From Gymnothorax reevesii (lineage: Eukaryota; Chordata; Actinopteri; Anguilliformes; Muraenidae): a stretch of 64,000 bases of DNA. Within the stretch, counting starts at the first letter, position 1; every line of letters starts with the position of its first letter. The notes beneath the pieces were generated by a model. It saw nothing but the letters and a program-made list of their open reading frames with translations. It did no database searches and was not told the DNA's origin. The stretch covers positions 99,067,447 to 99,131,446 of the forward strand of contig CM056573.1 of NCBI GenBank assembly GCA_029721435.1. Direction: 5' to 3'. Below are positions 1-12,430 of this stretch, in pieces. The position numbers and the translations under genes are program-made.

Positions 1-314
1 CCTGGTGCTGGGATCCCTCCTCCACCTCCGTTGCCTGGTGCTGGGATTCCTCCTCCACCTCCCTTGCCTGGTGCTGGGATTCCTCCTCCCCCTCCATTGC
101 CAGGTTCTGGTGTTCCTCCCCCACCGCCTCCTCCAGGGGCTGGGCCCCCCCCACCCCCACCCCCACCAGGGTGTGGACCTCCTCCCCCACCCCCTCCTGG
201 CGGAGGGGTGGCTTTCACCCGTCCCGTTGAAAAAGTCCCACGAAAGCCAGCTGTGGAGCCAGCATGTCCCATGAAGCCGCTTTACTGGACTAGAATACAG
301 ATCCAAGGGAGCAG
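1..314 (+). CDS. fmn1: Formin exon A: FH1 polyproline end and FH2 start (5' partial)
   Basis: Reading from base 1, this exon encodes three near-identical 11-residue units [11 protein letters not shown], then [11 protein letters not shown] and longer proline runs broken by PGAG and GCG, ending in a Gly-rich bridge. The FH2 start follows: [12 protein letters not shown] at about 270-303, the conserved Trp-Thr-Arg-Ile block whose Ile lies on the actin-binding knob. The exon ends at AG|gtatgt (donor at 315), phase 2, so the next exon supplies the third base of a Ser codon. FH1 recruits profilin-actin and SH3/WW proteins. The exon is open at its 5' end because the window starts inside it. The overlapping frame beginning at base 5 is a shadow of the repeats. 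Confidence 0.95.
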
Positions 315-1981
315 GTATGTGTAGCACTCACATGATTTGAGCCCTGTCGAATGTATGCAAGTATGTGTTTGGTAGCCTCGCTTAACCCCTTTGCGCAGAA
401 GCCAAATCTGGGTATTTATATGTTACCCTATTCAAGGCTTTATAATTCCAGATTGCAGCTTCATAGAGAGGAAGGGAATGAGTCAACTGAGTCAAGACAC
501 TTGAAGCATTTAGAATTCCATCGTACTTCAGTTTATTTTCATGATTTTGGTAGAGAAAAAGGGGTGCAAACATAAAATATCTTCATGAAAATTCAGCATT
601 GGAGTTGTAAAAAAAGCAATACTGAGGAATGAAAAATGGCTGGGGGTTAAAACTATACATCTCTGGGATCATAATCTCCTTGACCACAAGTACAATTCAT
701 CTGAGCATTACATTCCAAATGACCTCCTCTCTAGGAGCCAAATAATCCAGGTGGCTCCCCAAACTCCCAATATCCCTCAAAATGGTGCACTGTCAAATCA
801 TAAAATAATCACATATTTAACACAAATCAACCTCTGATGCATGAAATTCAAAATGAATTAATGATTTGATTTTCTGGTTGAATTTAGCCTGACTTTATCA
901 ATATATGTGCAGTTGGTCATCAGTGGTCACCAGTAACCTCTCCAACTCCTTATTTAACAGTCAGAACATTCACCCTGCAAAGAAAAGCCAGCAGTTCTCA
1001 CCTCTGAGCTCGCAACCTTACATAAACACTTTCCACACCTGATAAGGAACAAGTATGACTCACTAACTCAGTAATATCTGAAATAGACCTAATTATAATA
1101 GAACAGATATTTCATTATTAGGAAAAATCTGGCAATATTCTGCCCTAGTTTGAACAGAATGGTGCAATGAATGTACCAGGGGGTCTACCATAGTCTTTGA
1201 GCTGTTGGCATAATAAACAAGCCAAAACATCAGCATTCGATTTAGTTGAATACGGTATAAATTCCAAAACAAAAAGCCACATTGAGCAAAATGCAACCAC
1301 AGTAGCAGTGGCAGTATTTCTTCATTGAATCCCTCGTCCAGAGACAGATGTATCCAGTAGAAGGAACCCTCCGGTCTGGTTTCATTCGGAATAATCTCAT
1401 TGACCATGTCCATGCCTCATTTAAATCCCGTAAATGTAATTGAACACTTCAAGCCGGTTTCAGAAGTCCTTTTTTTTTTTAATTGCGTCATTTTCAGCTG
1501 CGCAACCGTGCCCAATGTTAACAGAATACAACCTACCCTGCTCTCACGCAAAGGCTTATATCCTTTTCTGACTGTCCAATCAGTGTCTTCCAGTGACTGT
1601 GGAAAGTTAATAAACTCTGGCATAGGATAAGAAATGACTAAATCAAGACATCATTACTGGGGAAGCTTCAAGTGGGCGTGAACTATAAGTGTGCAGTTAC
1701 GCAGATGAGCCTAAGTAAACAATTGAGTGATTGGCTATCAACTTGAGAACTTAGGAGAATATAAAGGAGTGCTGAATTTGTCGATGGAGGAATCTGTGTG
1801 AATATACGGTAGGGAACTTTGCGTTTTTGATATGTGATGACTATAATTGATGGTAGAATGACAGTATCAATACCATGTTGAATTTTTGCTTCAGAAGACT
1901 TATTTTTATTAACTACTAATTGGGATACCATTGGCTTTTCTGTCACAAGAGATCATTTTTTTGATCTGCTGGATAGATACT

Positions 1982-2002
1982 ATCTAATCTAATCTAATCT
2001 AA
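1982..2002. repeat. TCTAA pentanucleotide microsatellite
   Basis: About four tandem copies of TCTAA, flanked by a short inverted pair (ccgagttcaaactcgg at 2003-2018). Confidence 0.85.
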
Positions 2003-2341
2003 ACCGAGTTCAAACTCGGTTTGCTTGTACAAAAGATATTCAATAACTGATCCGGGTGTGCCATCTAGTGATAGAATATAGTAAATGTTTGGATAAATTT
2101 GCAGCTTCATGTTCGCTGGCAGACACATCTGCACGAAAGGTTGAAGCTCCCGAGTTTTTACCTGGACTGAACAGCCTTTATGAATGCACTACTTTCACAG
2201 AGAATGGCAGACCATGCGTACTATTTTTGCCTCTGCATTAGATTCCTTTCTTAAACTCACGCTTCTTTTCTTGTATTAGTTTTAGTGGTGACCAGCAACT
2301 CTTGCTCACTTTAGGAGGCTGAAATTTGCCGAAATTTGGTG

Positions 2342-2345
<4 letters not shown>

Positions 2346-2382
<37 letters not shown>
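2346..2382. repeat. (GT)n microsatellite
   Basis: Uninterrupted GT dinucleotide run of about 18 units. It is followed about 150 bp later by AC runs, the reverse complement. Confidence 0.95.
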
Positions 2383-2384
<2 letters not shown>

Positions 2385-2529
2385 GTTTATGTATGTGCTC
2401 ATGCCAACTGGATAAAGGGGAGGGTGGCAATGGGACTGGACTGTAGTAAAAATGTGTGTAACTTCTAAATGAATTCGTAGAAATCCAAAGATTTTTTGGA
2501 AAGGATGGTCATTCACCACTTTGAAGAAA

Positions 2530-2600
2530 GACACACACACACACAGATTGACAGAAATAAGCACACACACGCGCGCACACACACGCACACACACACACAC
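2530..2600. repeat. Interrupted (AC)n microsatellites
   Basis: Two AC-rich blocks (2530-2545 and 2561-2600), including an alternating cgcgcgc purine-pyrimidine piece. Together with the upstream GT run they could form an imperfect hairpin. Confidence 0.9.
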
Positions 2601-2811
2601 GTACGCACCATTTCACCACACTCCCTCTCATAGCCAGTGAAACGTATGTCATAGACACTTGTGAATTGCATCATTGGACGCAGCAGAGGTCTTTTTTATT
2701 GGTCTGGGTTAGCCCAGCCCTCTGCAATTTAGACAAACCATCTTTCATAACTTGCAACCCATATTTTGTAGACACTTGTAGGAAGCATTTGGTCTTGTCA
2801 GTGAGTTCCTA

Positions 2812-3806
2812 CAAACCCCAATTCCAATGAAGGTGGGATGTTGTGTAAAACGTGAATAACAACAGAAGACTTCAAGAAACCACTGTCTGTAAACACAGTC
2901 CGCCGTGCCATCCACAGATGCTACCTAAAACTCTTATCATGCAAAAAGCAAGCCATTGTTGAGCATGATCCAGAAGCACCGCTGTGTTCTGTGGGCCAAG
3001 GCTCATTTAAAAGGACTGTAGCAAAGTGTCCTGTGGTCAGACGAGTCCAAATTTGACATTCTTGTTGGAAATCATGGGCGTTGTGTCCTCCAGCTAAAGA
3101 GGAGAAAGACCATCCCTCCTGTTATCAGCATTCAGTTCAAAAGTCAGCATCTCTGATGGTATGGGGATGCATTAGTGCAATGGTGTGTGACACTTGCATG
3201 TTTTAAAAAGCACCATGAATGATGAAAGGTGTATATAAAGGTTTTAGAGCTACATATGCTCCCCTCCAGACAACATCATTTCCAGGGAAGGCCTTGGGTA
3301 TTTCAGCAGGGCAATGCAAAACCACATACTGCAGCTATTACAACAGCATGGGTTCGTAGTAGAAGAGTCCTTGTGCTGAACTGGCCGGCCTGCAGTCCTG
3401 ATCTTTCACCGATTGAGAACATTTGGAGCATAATTAAATGAAAAGTCTGTCAAAGGAGATCCAAAACTCTCCAGTAGTTGGAAGTCTGTATTAACCAAGA
3501 GTGGGATCGAATTTCAATGGCTAAATTTCAATGGAGTGACGCCTCCTCTCTCTTTGAAAGAAAAGGGGATGCTACACCATGGTAAACAGGCCCCTGTCCC
3601 AACTTTTTTTGAGACCTGTGGCAGCCATCAAATTTGAAATGAGCTCATTTTGTGGATAAAATTGTAAAATTCCTCATTTTCAACATTTGCTATGTTATCT
3701 CTGTTGTATCGTGAGTAAAATACTGGCTGGTGTGATTTGAAAGTCATTGCATTTTGATTTTATTCACAATTTACACTTTGTCCCAACTGTCTTGGAATTG
3801 GGGTTG
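2812..3806 (+). mobile_element. Tc1/mariner-like transposon copy, internally deleted
   Basis: Flanked by TA at 2810-2811 and 3807-3808. The ends are inverted repeats: CAAACCCCAATTCCAATGAA at the left and the complement of gtcttggaattggggttg at the right. It is 995 bp against 1588 bp for the relative at 41586-43173, so the 5' third of the transposase is missing. Remaining coding blocks on the + strand include TGGTCAGACGAG (WSDES, with the first catalytic Asp at 3040-3042) and the 3229-3441 piece with QQGNAKPHT and SPDLSPIENIW. The second catalytic Asp of the usual QQDNAKPH motif is Gly here, and stops interrupt the frame. Confidence 0.92.
3229..3441 (+). pseudogene. Tc1-type transposase fragment (DDE domain, C-terminal part)
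   Basis: Seventy-residue remnant of a DD34E transposase containing FQQGNAKPHTAA, WPACSPDLSP and IENIW. The middle catalytic Asp has become Gly and the N-terminal DNA-binding domain is absent, so it cannot encode an active enzyme. It belongs to the element at 2812-3806. Confidence 0.9.
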
Positions 3807-5260
3807 TATAGATTTTGTCAATAGAAGTGAAAGTCAAAAAGGTTGAAATCAATAAACTGTTGAATAAACATGATACATTTTGTGCCCCACATTAAAGCCA
3901 TTTGCAGGAAGACCTGCTGCGGCAAATCATGGAGAATAAACTATTCTTTAAACACAGCCAAGATGTGTTTTATGACTTTGTCAGACGGTATGTATTTGAG
4001 ATGTTTATAAAGCAGTCATGTTGCACTATGACAAGGAGCTAAATGTGAGAAAGAGATTCATCACAGATTATGAGGAGTCTGAATGACATTTTGCCTTACA
4101 TAGACTTAGACCGCAGGTACACGTGTATTTTTAAAAACGGGGTTTCTCCTCCAAAAATCTTCAACCACTCAAAGAAGCAAAACACATTTAAAGCACTGAC
4201 AGCATGTCAAACTAACTGGCAGTGATGATTTAATTTCATGTTTTAATACCCTCTGACAGCAGGCCTGTTTACTCCCTATTAACGCTATTGAACCGTAGGT
4301 GACTCCTTTTCACCTTCAGGGCGCTGGCAAGATTACTCAATGAATGGAAGTGAATGGAGCAAAACAGCTAGAGTAATTATTTACACTTGCTTCTCGACAA
4401 AAAAAAAAAAAATCCAGAATCTTAATTTAGTTTTGACAAATATAGTATCAATAATACATCAAAATTGAGGAAAAATATCGAAGTTCTTTTGTTTTCTTAC
4501 ATGGTAGGTGATTTTGCCCGTTGAAAGCCAGCGTTCTGCTTACGTATCTCTTTTCGGCTGATCGTGACTGAAGACCCTGCGTCGATGGCACTGGGAGTAT
4601 TCAGTCAGTTAGCGATGTTACTTTAGTCTAAGTTACCCTACAACAATTGTATAACTACAGGCGCAATAATAACAATTTTGGCATTGTATATTATATTCCT
4701 GATGTATTCTTTAAATGATACGTTCAATAGACCTTTGGCCTATGGGTAAATTAAAAACTTGCATAAGTTTTGAGGTCTTTTGCTATTAAGTGGCAGAATG
4801 AATGCTATAAAGTGGCTTGTGATGTGTGACATCACTAATAATTACTAAATGTGTTTTACTACAAAAAAAAACCCCAGAAAAAATCCAAAACTGGAACTAA
4901 ATTCATTTTCAATCCATGTGATTCAAGTGATTTGCTTATTATTATTTGAATCACCTGTGCTGGAGCAGGGAGAGATCTAAAGCATCCAGGACAAGGGGTA
5001 CGCCAGGAGAGGTTTGGGAAACACTGCCTTATATTAAAAAAAGATTAAAATTGACAGAGCTCCATTGGCTCCCATTCAGGTCATGTATTCAAAATTACAA
5101 TCACTCGCGTTAGTGCTTGCACATGCCTTTTCACGTGATCTTGAACAAGAGCGAGCACTTTAAATATCTTTCAAGGTTGTGTCTCACAACATATTAAGTG
5201 ATCGAACCTGCACTTTCACTCTTCTCCAAGTTGTCTGGTACAAGTGACTGTTCCCCTCTA

Positions 5261-7703
5261 CAACCCCATTTCCAGAAAACAATACTCTGAATGCATTTAG
5301 GAACTGAGGTGACAAACTGCTATAGTTCTGGAAGCAAAATGTTTTCCTTTTCTTGCTTGATATAGGCTTTGAGCTGATCAACTCTTTGCAGACTTTTGTC
5401 TTTTTTTTTTTTTTTACATAATGCGCCAAATATTTTTAGTGGGTGACAGGTCTGACCTGCAGGCAGGCCAGTTTAGAACCTAGCCTCTTTTATACAGAAC
5501 CATGTTGTTGTAATAAGTGCAAAATGTTGTGTTTTGCATTGTTTTGCTAAAATAAGCGAGGCCTTCCTTGTCAAAGATGTCTGGATGGTAGTATACTGTA
5601 TGAAACTCCAAAACCTGAATATATTGTTTCGCATTAATGGTGTCTTCACAGGTGCGCAGGCTACTGATGTCATGTGCAATAATGCACCCCCATTCTGTAA
5701 TGGATAATGGCTTTTGAACTGCTTACTGATAACAAGTTGGATACTCCCTCCCCTCTTTGGCCCAGAGGACGCTGTCTCCATAATTTTCCAAAATAATTTA
5801 ATATTTTTGATTGGTCAGACCACAGGACAGTTTCCCACTTCGCCTCAGTCCATCTAAAATGAGCTCGGGCCCAGCGGATGCTGTAGTATTTCTGGATCTT
5901 GGTTTAATGTTTGCAAGGCAGAGTTTTCACTTGCATTTGTGGGTGCAGCAACAAATGAAGCACCTATTACTAAAACCCCATAAGTAACACTTGACTTGAC
6001 GGGTTTTAGTAATCAGTGCTTCAAATGGTGTTCACTAACAATGGTTTACAGAAGTGTTAAAAGCCAATGCAGTGATTTCCACTTCAGAATCACACCTGTT
6101 TTTAAGGCTGTGCTGCCTGAGTGATGTGTGATCAGGTAGACACCAGGAGCAAGGTGAAGGGGAATGAAGAGTTTATTTAAAACAAAAGCAAACAGGCACG
6201 AGGGCCAACAAAACTCAGCCCAAAGGGTTGCAAAATACAGACTAAGGTCAGCTTCACAGAGCTAGAAACTAAAGATCAAAAACGACAGAAACAAAAGCCA
6301 CTGGAAACTCCAGGGAGATAACCATGAACAGAAAGACTAATGAAGTCAGGAACAAGACTTGGCTTGGAAAACAAAACGCTATATACAAGAAAACAAGAAC
6401 TATGAAAAGCATGAGACTTGAGCAGAAACTTGGATCAACACATGAACATGAGCTTGAACTTGAGACACTGTCTGCCAGCCAACTTCCACCGCATCCAGAT
6501 AAAGGGTAAGAAATCAGAACACATGAGGAACAACACCTGGAGAAGGAGAACAAGAGGCAGGGCAAGATCAAGACATGGACAGAGATTGGATGACAAGACT
6601 TGCTCATTAAGAGAATGAGTGTGCTCAGCTTAAGTACCAATTAAGTATGCAGTTTGAAAGCAGCATGAATGTTTAGAACAGAAAAGCACAGCAAGACTTG
6701 AAATAGTAAAGCAGGAATCATGACAATAAACTCCCTGTCTAAATTAGTAGTATTAGTAATGTGCCTATCTAAGAATTACACCACCCAGTGAGTGTTAGTA
6801 AATGTTAGTCACTTAAAAACAGTTAATTGTCAATTAAGCTTAGACAGCCCCGAATCAGCACAGCACAGAAGGAAGGGGAAATACCAAAGCCAACCAGAGC
6901 TCTGAAAAGTGCAACAACGAAGGCACGGGGCAGAACGCAGACAAGCGGTGGAGTGGCTTGGCAGACCTGGCAAGAACAAAAACATGGAAAAGTAAGAACA
7001 TGGACAATGAACAAGAATTCTGAAATGCAAAAACCTGATACAAGAAACTGATAAAACTGTACATGAACTGAGGCTATGAACTATGAACTATGGAACATGA
7101 AACTGTTAAAACCATAAATGCTGTCCTGGCCAAAGGCCAGGACCCCAGAACACAACACTGAGGGCCTGAAGATCATGGCCATTCACTATTGGTTTTCGAT
7201 CTTGTCCCTTGTCTACAGAGATTTTCCTGGATGCTCTATATCTTTTGATAATATTATGTTTTGGAAAGGATGAAGTCCTCAAATTCCTTGCAATTTTACA
7301 ACAAATATTGAGAGATGTTATTTTCAAATTTTTAACTATTTGCCCATGCAGTCTTTTCCTAAGTGGTGAAGCCATTGCCATCTTTATATCTGAAAGACAT
7401 TTTATACCCAATCATGTGACCTGCCTGTTGCCAATTAACTGTGAGATGTTCCACCAGGTGTATTTTTTTGGCATCATTCAGCTTTTAGTCTTTTGTGGGC
7501 CTTGTCCCAACTTTTTTGAAATGTGCTGCTGGCATCAAATTTAAAATGAGCAGATGTTTTTCAAAAAACATTCAAATTTCTCAGTTCAACATTTGATATG
7601 TTGTCTTTGCACAATTTTCAATTAAATTCTGGATTTAAATGATTTCCATTCTGTTTTTAATTACATTTTTCACACCGTCCCAACGTTTCTGGAAATGAGG
7701 TTG
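5261..7703 (-). mobile_element. Tc1/mariner-like element split by a solo LTR
   Basis: TA flanks at 5259-5260 and 7704-7705. Left end CAACCCCATTTCCAGAAA; right end complementary to gtttctggaaatgaggttg. The inner sequence follows a widespread fish repeat in reverse orientation, e.g. tttataCCCAATCATGTGACC near 7401, the complement of the CATGACTGGGTATAAA region in the copy at 41586-43173. Without the LTR insertion and its duplicated target it is about 1.4 kb. No transposase frame survives; the open frame 5473-5781 on the minus strand may be a remnant. Confidence 0.85.
6122..7157 (-). mobile_element. Solo LTR of a Gypsy-type retrotransposon
   Basis: The 1036-bp block begins TGATGTGTGATCAGG, ends GAACACAACA (TG...CA), and is flanked by a direct repeat CTGAG (6117-6121 and 7158-7162). 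Removing it restores continuous Tc1-type sequence (gctgcctgag|ggcctgaagatc). An AATAAA on the minus strand (tttatt near 6171) and the general layout resemble the LTRs at 12989 and 16550, so minus orientation is likely. No internal gag-pol is present, which fits LTR-LTR recombination. Confidence 0.85.
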
Positions 7704-8568
7704 TAAATGGAGATGCGAGTGTACATTTAGCTCTTTGTAGATGTAGAGGATGGGGTTTGTGGCTTGGATTAGAGAGCATAGATGATCGTGTGGAAGAGAC
7801 CAGACCATGGTACAGCAATCCATTATTTCAGGCACAAATTAAGTGTATTTCAAGGACAAATCATCATTAATTCATGTCACAAGTGCAGGAGTCATGTTGT
7901 TGGACGCCATCTTTGTTCACAAAGAGCAACATCTCCGAATGGGTAAAGCATGAGCCTGCAGGCAACTGGCGAGGAGCTCCCATTCAGAGGATGTGCTCTC
8001 GCTGTGCTGAACACGCCTCTGGACTTTTTTTTGCAAGCGCCCCCCATAAAACTGTAAATAATGAGAATGGGAATTCTCCTTATCAGAAGTTTTTGTTGGT
8101 GTTTCTGGTAAGACCATGCTGGCTTATCAAAAGCAGTAAAAGACATAATAAGGCACATATACTCTGATATCACAAGCCAAAAACTCAGGTTGCCATGTCC
8201 TCATATAAACAGTGAAAATGGAGTTTCAAAAAATCTTCACCCTGGGAGGAGTTCTCCTGAAGGACCATTGTGAATGAATGAAAACATTGCTTGCGGGTGG
8301 ACAAAAGCCCAAAATGCTTATAAAATGCACCATTTTCAAAAATACCCATGTACCTGTATGTGTAGACAGGGCCTTAAATTACTGTTTTCTGTTCTTGGTC
8401 AGTGTACTTAGGTATATAATGAGATTCACCTGTTTATCGTCTCCATGTGTCAAGCTCTGTTGCTGTTAGGCTATTTAGATGTGTTTGTCAGAACATTATT
8501 TTAAATGAGGGAAAGATTCACAAGGTCACAAAGAAGTTTCTTTACTCTTCCTGACTGAATAACATATA

Positions 8569-8700
8569 CAGTACAGGCCAAAAGTTTGGACACACCTTCT
8601 TATTCAATGCATTTCCTTCATTTTCACGACTATTTACAGTGTAGATTCTCACTGAAGGCATCAAAACTATGAATGAACACGTGGAATTATGTCATTTACT
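8569..8700 (+). mobile_element. Tc1-like transposon terminal fragment
   Basis: Starts after TA with CAGTACAGGCCAAAAGTTTG GACACACC, a terminal sequence common in fish Tc1-like elements, and continues about 130 bp through tagattctcactgaaggc before homology fades. No transposase and no matching right end nearby. Confidence 0.8.
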
Positions 8701-9170
8701 TTGATTATGTCCCATGGTGAAACGGACCCTTGACTTTGGACTCAGTCTTTCCTGCCAGAATTTGTTAAAGGAAGTCTGCTAACCTTGAATGAGATTATGA
8801 AACTTGGCGTAATCAAATGTAGTTTGCACTCCTCTGCATTGTCCGAGCTACAGTGAGCACCATAATTCAATGGATGGTGACGTGTTTTTGTTATTTTGTA
8901 TGTTTTAGTGCAACAAATTGAAATCCAGTTGTGCATTCATTTTACATGCTGAAAAAGAGACTGAAAGCGAAAGGTTCCTGACACCAGCAGGAACTGGAGA
9001 TAGTAGAGTACAGGCCCGGCAGGGCATCTCCAGGGCAGATACTGAGCATCTGGTGTTGTCTATACATCACAGGCTTAAAGCAGTCGTTGCATAAGGGATA
9101 TGCAATGTGATATTAGAAATGATTACTTTATTCTACATCATGTCAAACTCCAATTTTTATGCACCCGAAA

Positions 9171-9197
9171 ATGGGGGGGTGGGGGGTGGGGGGGTGG
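9171..9197 (+). repeat. G-rich tract with four G-runs
   Basis: Runs of seven, six and seven G separated by single T, then GTGG; able in principle to form a G-quadruplex in intron 1. Confidence 0.7.
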
Positions 9198-10625
9198 AAT
9201 ATGCTCAAAATATGCTGTCATTACTACTAATACTTCATCCCATATGGATCAAACACCCTCGAATTAAATCAAACAGTCTGCACTTCAAATTCGATGTTTA
9301 TTGTATCCTTTCAAACTCAAAGTGCTAGGCTACAGTATCAAAACTCAAACTGTGTCATTATCCAGAGAATTACAATTTAAAACAAATCACTGCTGCATGC
9401 GAACAAAGTTGTCAAACTCCTTAGTAAGATCAACTGAGAAATGTAAGACATTCTTCTTTTTTCTATATTTTACATAACATCTATAATGTATTCTTAGAGC
9501 AACAGCGATAGTGTTTCCAATTCACAGTTTATCCCAGAGCCAAGTCTGGAGTCAACTTTGGTTTTTTTTTTTTTGAATCTGCAACTCTCTTTAAGACTAC
9601 AGATATTTTATCATTTTCTGTACCAAAACAGCTCAGAGATTTTGCAGGCGCAGCCATATCATCAGGATTGGGTGGAGATTGGAGCAGGGCTAATTGTTCT
9701 TTAAATTTATTTTAGCCTTTTGGGAATTATTTCACATACATTAAAATAATATTGTAAGTTGTAGATTCACTGCAGACCCCAGTTTAGTCATCAGTGTGCC
9801 ACAGTAATATGTTTGGTGGACAGTATAGTTTAGAGAGGTAGAATAGTAGAGGTAGAATCTAACCTTTGCACACAGAACTATGCAGGAGACAAGTTCGGCT
9901 GAGGACAGAAACTGGATTCCCAACACCTTCCTCTCACCTTATCTGTTATGACACCAGAATAGCGCTGAACATCTCTCTTGTGCTCAGCCTGATTAAAGCA
10001 TTCTGCCTTTGTTAGCAGTATTTTAGGAGTTTTATCCTGGCTTCAGTTTTTTGTTGGCTTGATTTTTTTTATATATATTTGAGGAGGATGAAAAAGCAAG
10101 GTATGGGCTTTAATGTGACCTCTGTGAGACTTTTCTCCAGACCATCCGACTTCATCTGTTTGTTTGTGATGTTGCTCAGCAACTGAAGAGCCCAAATCTG
10201 TCTGAACATTTCAGTTTCAAATGGGCTTTTTGTTGACATGATAGTGCAGTAGGAATGTCACTAGCTGTAGAAATTTGGACTGAACCGTGACATGATGACT
10301 CTCACTGAAAAAGCAGCCCAATCCTGGTCTATGTATTGTTAGCATGAACCCACACTTGAAGAAATGTCAACCATTCTGAAAATAGAAATAAATATCGGAT
10401 TCCCTGAGCGCACTTTACATAAACTGCAACAAGGTTGTTTATGTCAGGGTTTGGCGAGCCCTGCTTCCTCATAGCTTCTGTAAGGCCTTGTCCCCCTCAT
10501 CAACACATCACTACTGAAGATAAATTACATTTCAGATCGTGTATGTTTACTGCTATCTTGCTCATCTCATCCAAATACTGTGATGCTTTTTGTACTGAAG
10601 CCAGTATTGCTGTCCCTCTTTCCAG

Positions 10626-10767
10626 TAATAACACACTTTGGAGCTCTCTTGAAGAGCCAGGTATCATCAACGCAAAAGAGTTTGAGGACCTGTTCTCTAA
10701 AGCTACCCCACAACCAAAGAAGAAGCCCCTATCGGACACCTACGAGAAGAAAGCGAAAGCCAAAAAG
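10626..10767 (+). CDS. fmn1: Formin FH2 exon B
   Basis: The acceptor is ctctttccag|taat; the first base completes the Ser codon from the previous exon. The exon then encodes 47 residues including [19 protein letters not shown] and [17 protein letters not shown], ending at aag|gtaaat in phase 0. This is the lasso/linker part of FH2 that joins the two halves of the dimer. The KKKPLS-TYEKK block is characteristic of FMN1; FMN2 has a different sequence here (KKPISDTISK from memory). The open frame runs past both splice sites, so the chance frame from 10435 to 10899 should not be read as the coding extent. Confidence 0.95.
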
Positions 10768-12289
10768 GTAAATTTATTTATGATCGTACATATACAGAAA
10801 ACAGACTGTAAAGAAGTTGAACTCACCGTGCTACCATTCCATACTTCAGAACACTACACTAATGGTTCCAGAGCAGTGCATCTTTTTTTCTGCTCATGAC
10901 TCAGCTCATTGGTTTTCTGTGTGACCTAAGGCAACAGGCATTGGAGGAGCAAACATGGAAAACATGATGCTTGACTGCGTCATGCACAGGAGTGGGTCCG
11001 TGTGGGCTTTAACGGATCAGTGTAATTCTGTGTGAGCTCCAAATTTTGCACAGATATTATTCATACTGATCGCTTTCTACAGACGACTCAGTGCTTTTCT
11101 GCTTGGTGATTATTTTGGTCGTGAAATGGGCTCATTCAGCCTCATTCAAAGCATAGTAGCAAATCGGATTGTTTAGCTACCACCAGAGGGCGCTTGAAGC
11201 ACGTGCTGGTGGGGAAAAATATAGAATTCTCTTTTCATGAAAATGGCTCCTCTGCACCTACCAGTAACTTCCAAAAAAATAATAATAATAAATAGTGGAC
11301 TTCAGGAGGCTTGGCGTGGTAGGTATTAGTGGCAAAGAGCCATGCGATTAAATGGTAAATAAAATTTAATTGCCTTTCTGCATGTTAGTGAAGTCCACTT
11401 TAGTTTAATTGCTTTCGTTCAATGGCTATGAGGGATTTCCAGGGGAGCCCAAGTTACTGAGGTGAGCCTCAAGTTGAGAGGGAAATATATTGCAGTGAGA
11501 ACTTCAGAATATCATGGATAATGCAGATTTTTGCATACTTGCTTTGCAGAATGATAATTAATATTTTCCTTGTGAATGATTTGTGAAACAGAAAAATGCT
11601 GAGTTAATTCTTATTCAGAACTGTGCAAAAGTCAAAGGCCCATTTAAAGCAATTTCACAGAGCAAACATGCTTGGAAAAATAATGAAATTAAAAGTTTCT
11701 AATTACTGAGAAATGTATTATACAGAGCTGTAAATGGGTAAAAACTAAATCAGACCAATATTTGGTTTAACTAGGCTTAGCCAAAACTTTAGGACACTAT
11801 CCTGTTGTGCTATAGTTTTATAAGAATTCTGGCTTTTTACTTGCTCCGAGCAGATTAAAAAACTTGCCACCGTTCTTCTGCAGACTGACTGACTTGCATG
11901 CATCTACCCCTCCAAGTAATTGCAGACAGCCATGATCATTTTGACATCAGGGCTCTGTCAACACTGTGTTATCTGTATTACCTGTTTTCTAATGAAATAC
12001 AAACATTAATTTCTAAAGCTATTTTTTAAATTAGCTTTTGGAATTTCAAATATACTCTTTCTCTTGAGTAATATCAGTGTGAAAAACAAAAAAGTAAACC
12101 TCCAAAGCTAGATTTAAAATGTTAAAATTGTAGAGTGGCTTAGATTTTTGCTCATCACTTTCTGCTATTACTTTTTTTGTTGAGCCAAAAGTCATGTATT
12201 GCAGTTTTTACTTCTCTTACAATCCATTGATTCAATGCATTGATGAATGCAGGCAAGTTTTCTATTAAATTCATACATCTGATTACATA

Positions 12290-12430
12290 AAATTAAAAGT
12301 TATTAAGCAGTTACTTTTATCCAAAGTGGATTACAGTTGACTAGACTCAGCAGGGGCCAATCCCTGCACCGCAGTGCAGGGTTAAAGGCCTTGTTTGCTC
12401 ATCAGTCAAAATGTACTTGTCACAAAGATA
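12290..12430 (+). repeat. Short interspersed repeat (fish SINE/MITE-like)
   Basis: Contains cagttacttttatccaaag followed by ttacagttgactagactcag and a block around ccgcagtgcagggttaaagg, a consensus dispersed widely in teleost genomes. A diverged relative of its start is at about 37170-37240 (ttaggaaagcgtcttgtcca). The class is not certain. Confidence 0.6.

Larger units (their letters stand above)
315..10625 (+). other. Intron 1 (10.3 kb)
   Basis: Non-coding. It holds a pentanucleotide run (about 1982-2002), GT/AC microsatellites (2346-2600), a Tc1-type copy (2812-3806), a second copy split by a solo LTR (5261-7703), a Tc1 end fragment (8569-8700) and a G-rich block (9171-9197). I see nothing recognisable at 315-1980, 3807-4930, 7704-8568, 8701-9170 or 9198-10625. 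At 4930-5035 there is a short block ending in gtttgggaaacactg, which resembles a common fish MITE end. Confidence 0.8.

Noticed and set aside
5..274. 89-codon Leu/Pro-rich frame at the window start
   Set aside because: It is the alternate frame of the FH1 proline repeats; the frame that starts at base 1 joins the FH2 exons.
2238..2600. 120-codon minus-strand frame rich in Cys-Val and Thr-His
   Set aside because: Produced by GT/AC microsatellites; no start context, domain or splice support.
6269..6640. Minus-strand frame of 123 codons with hydrophobic stretches
   Set aside because: Lies inside the solo LTR; the hydrophobic look is due to T-rich minus-strand composition. The similar frames at 12979-13431 and 29251-29559 also lie in LTR sequence.
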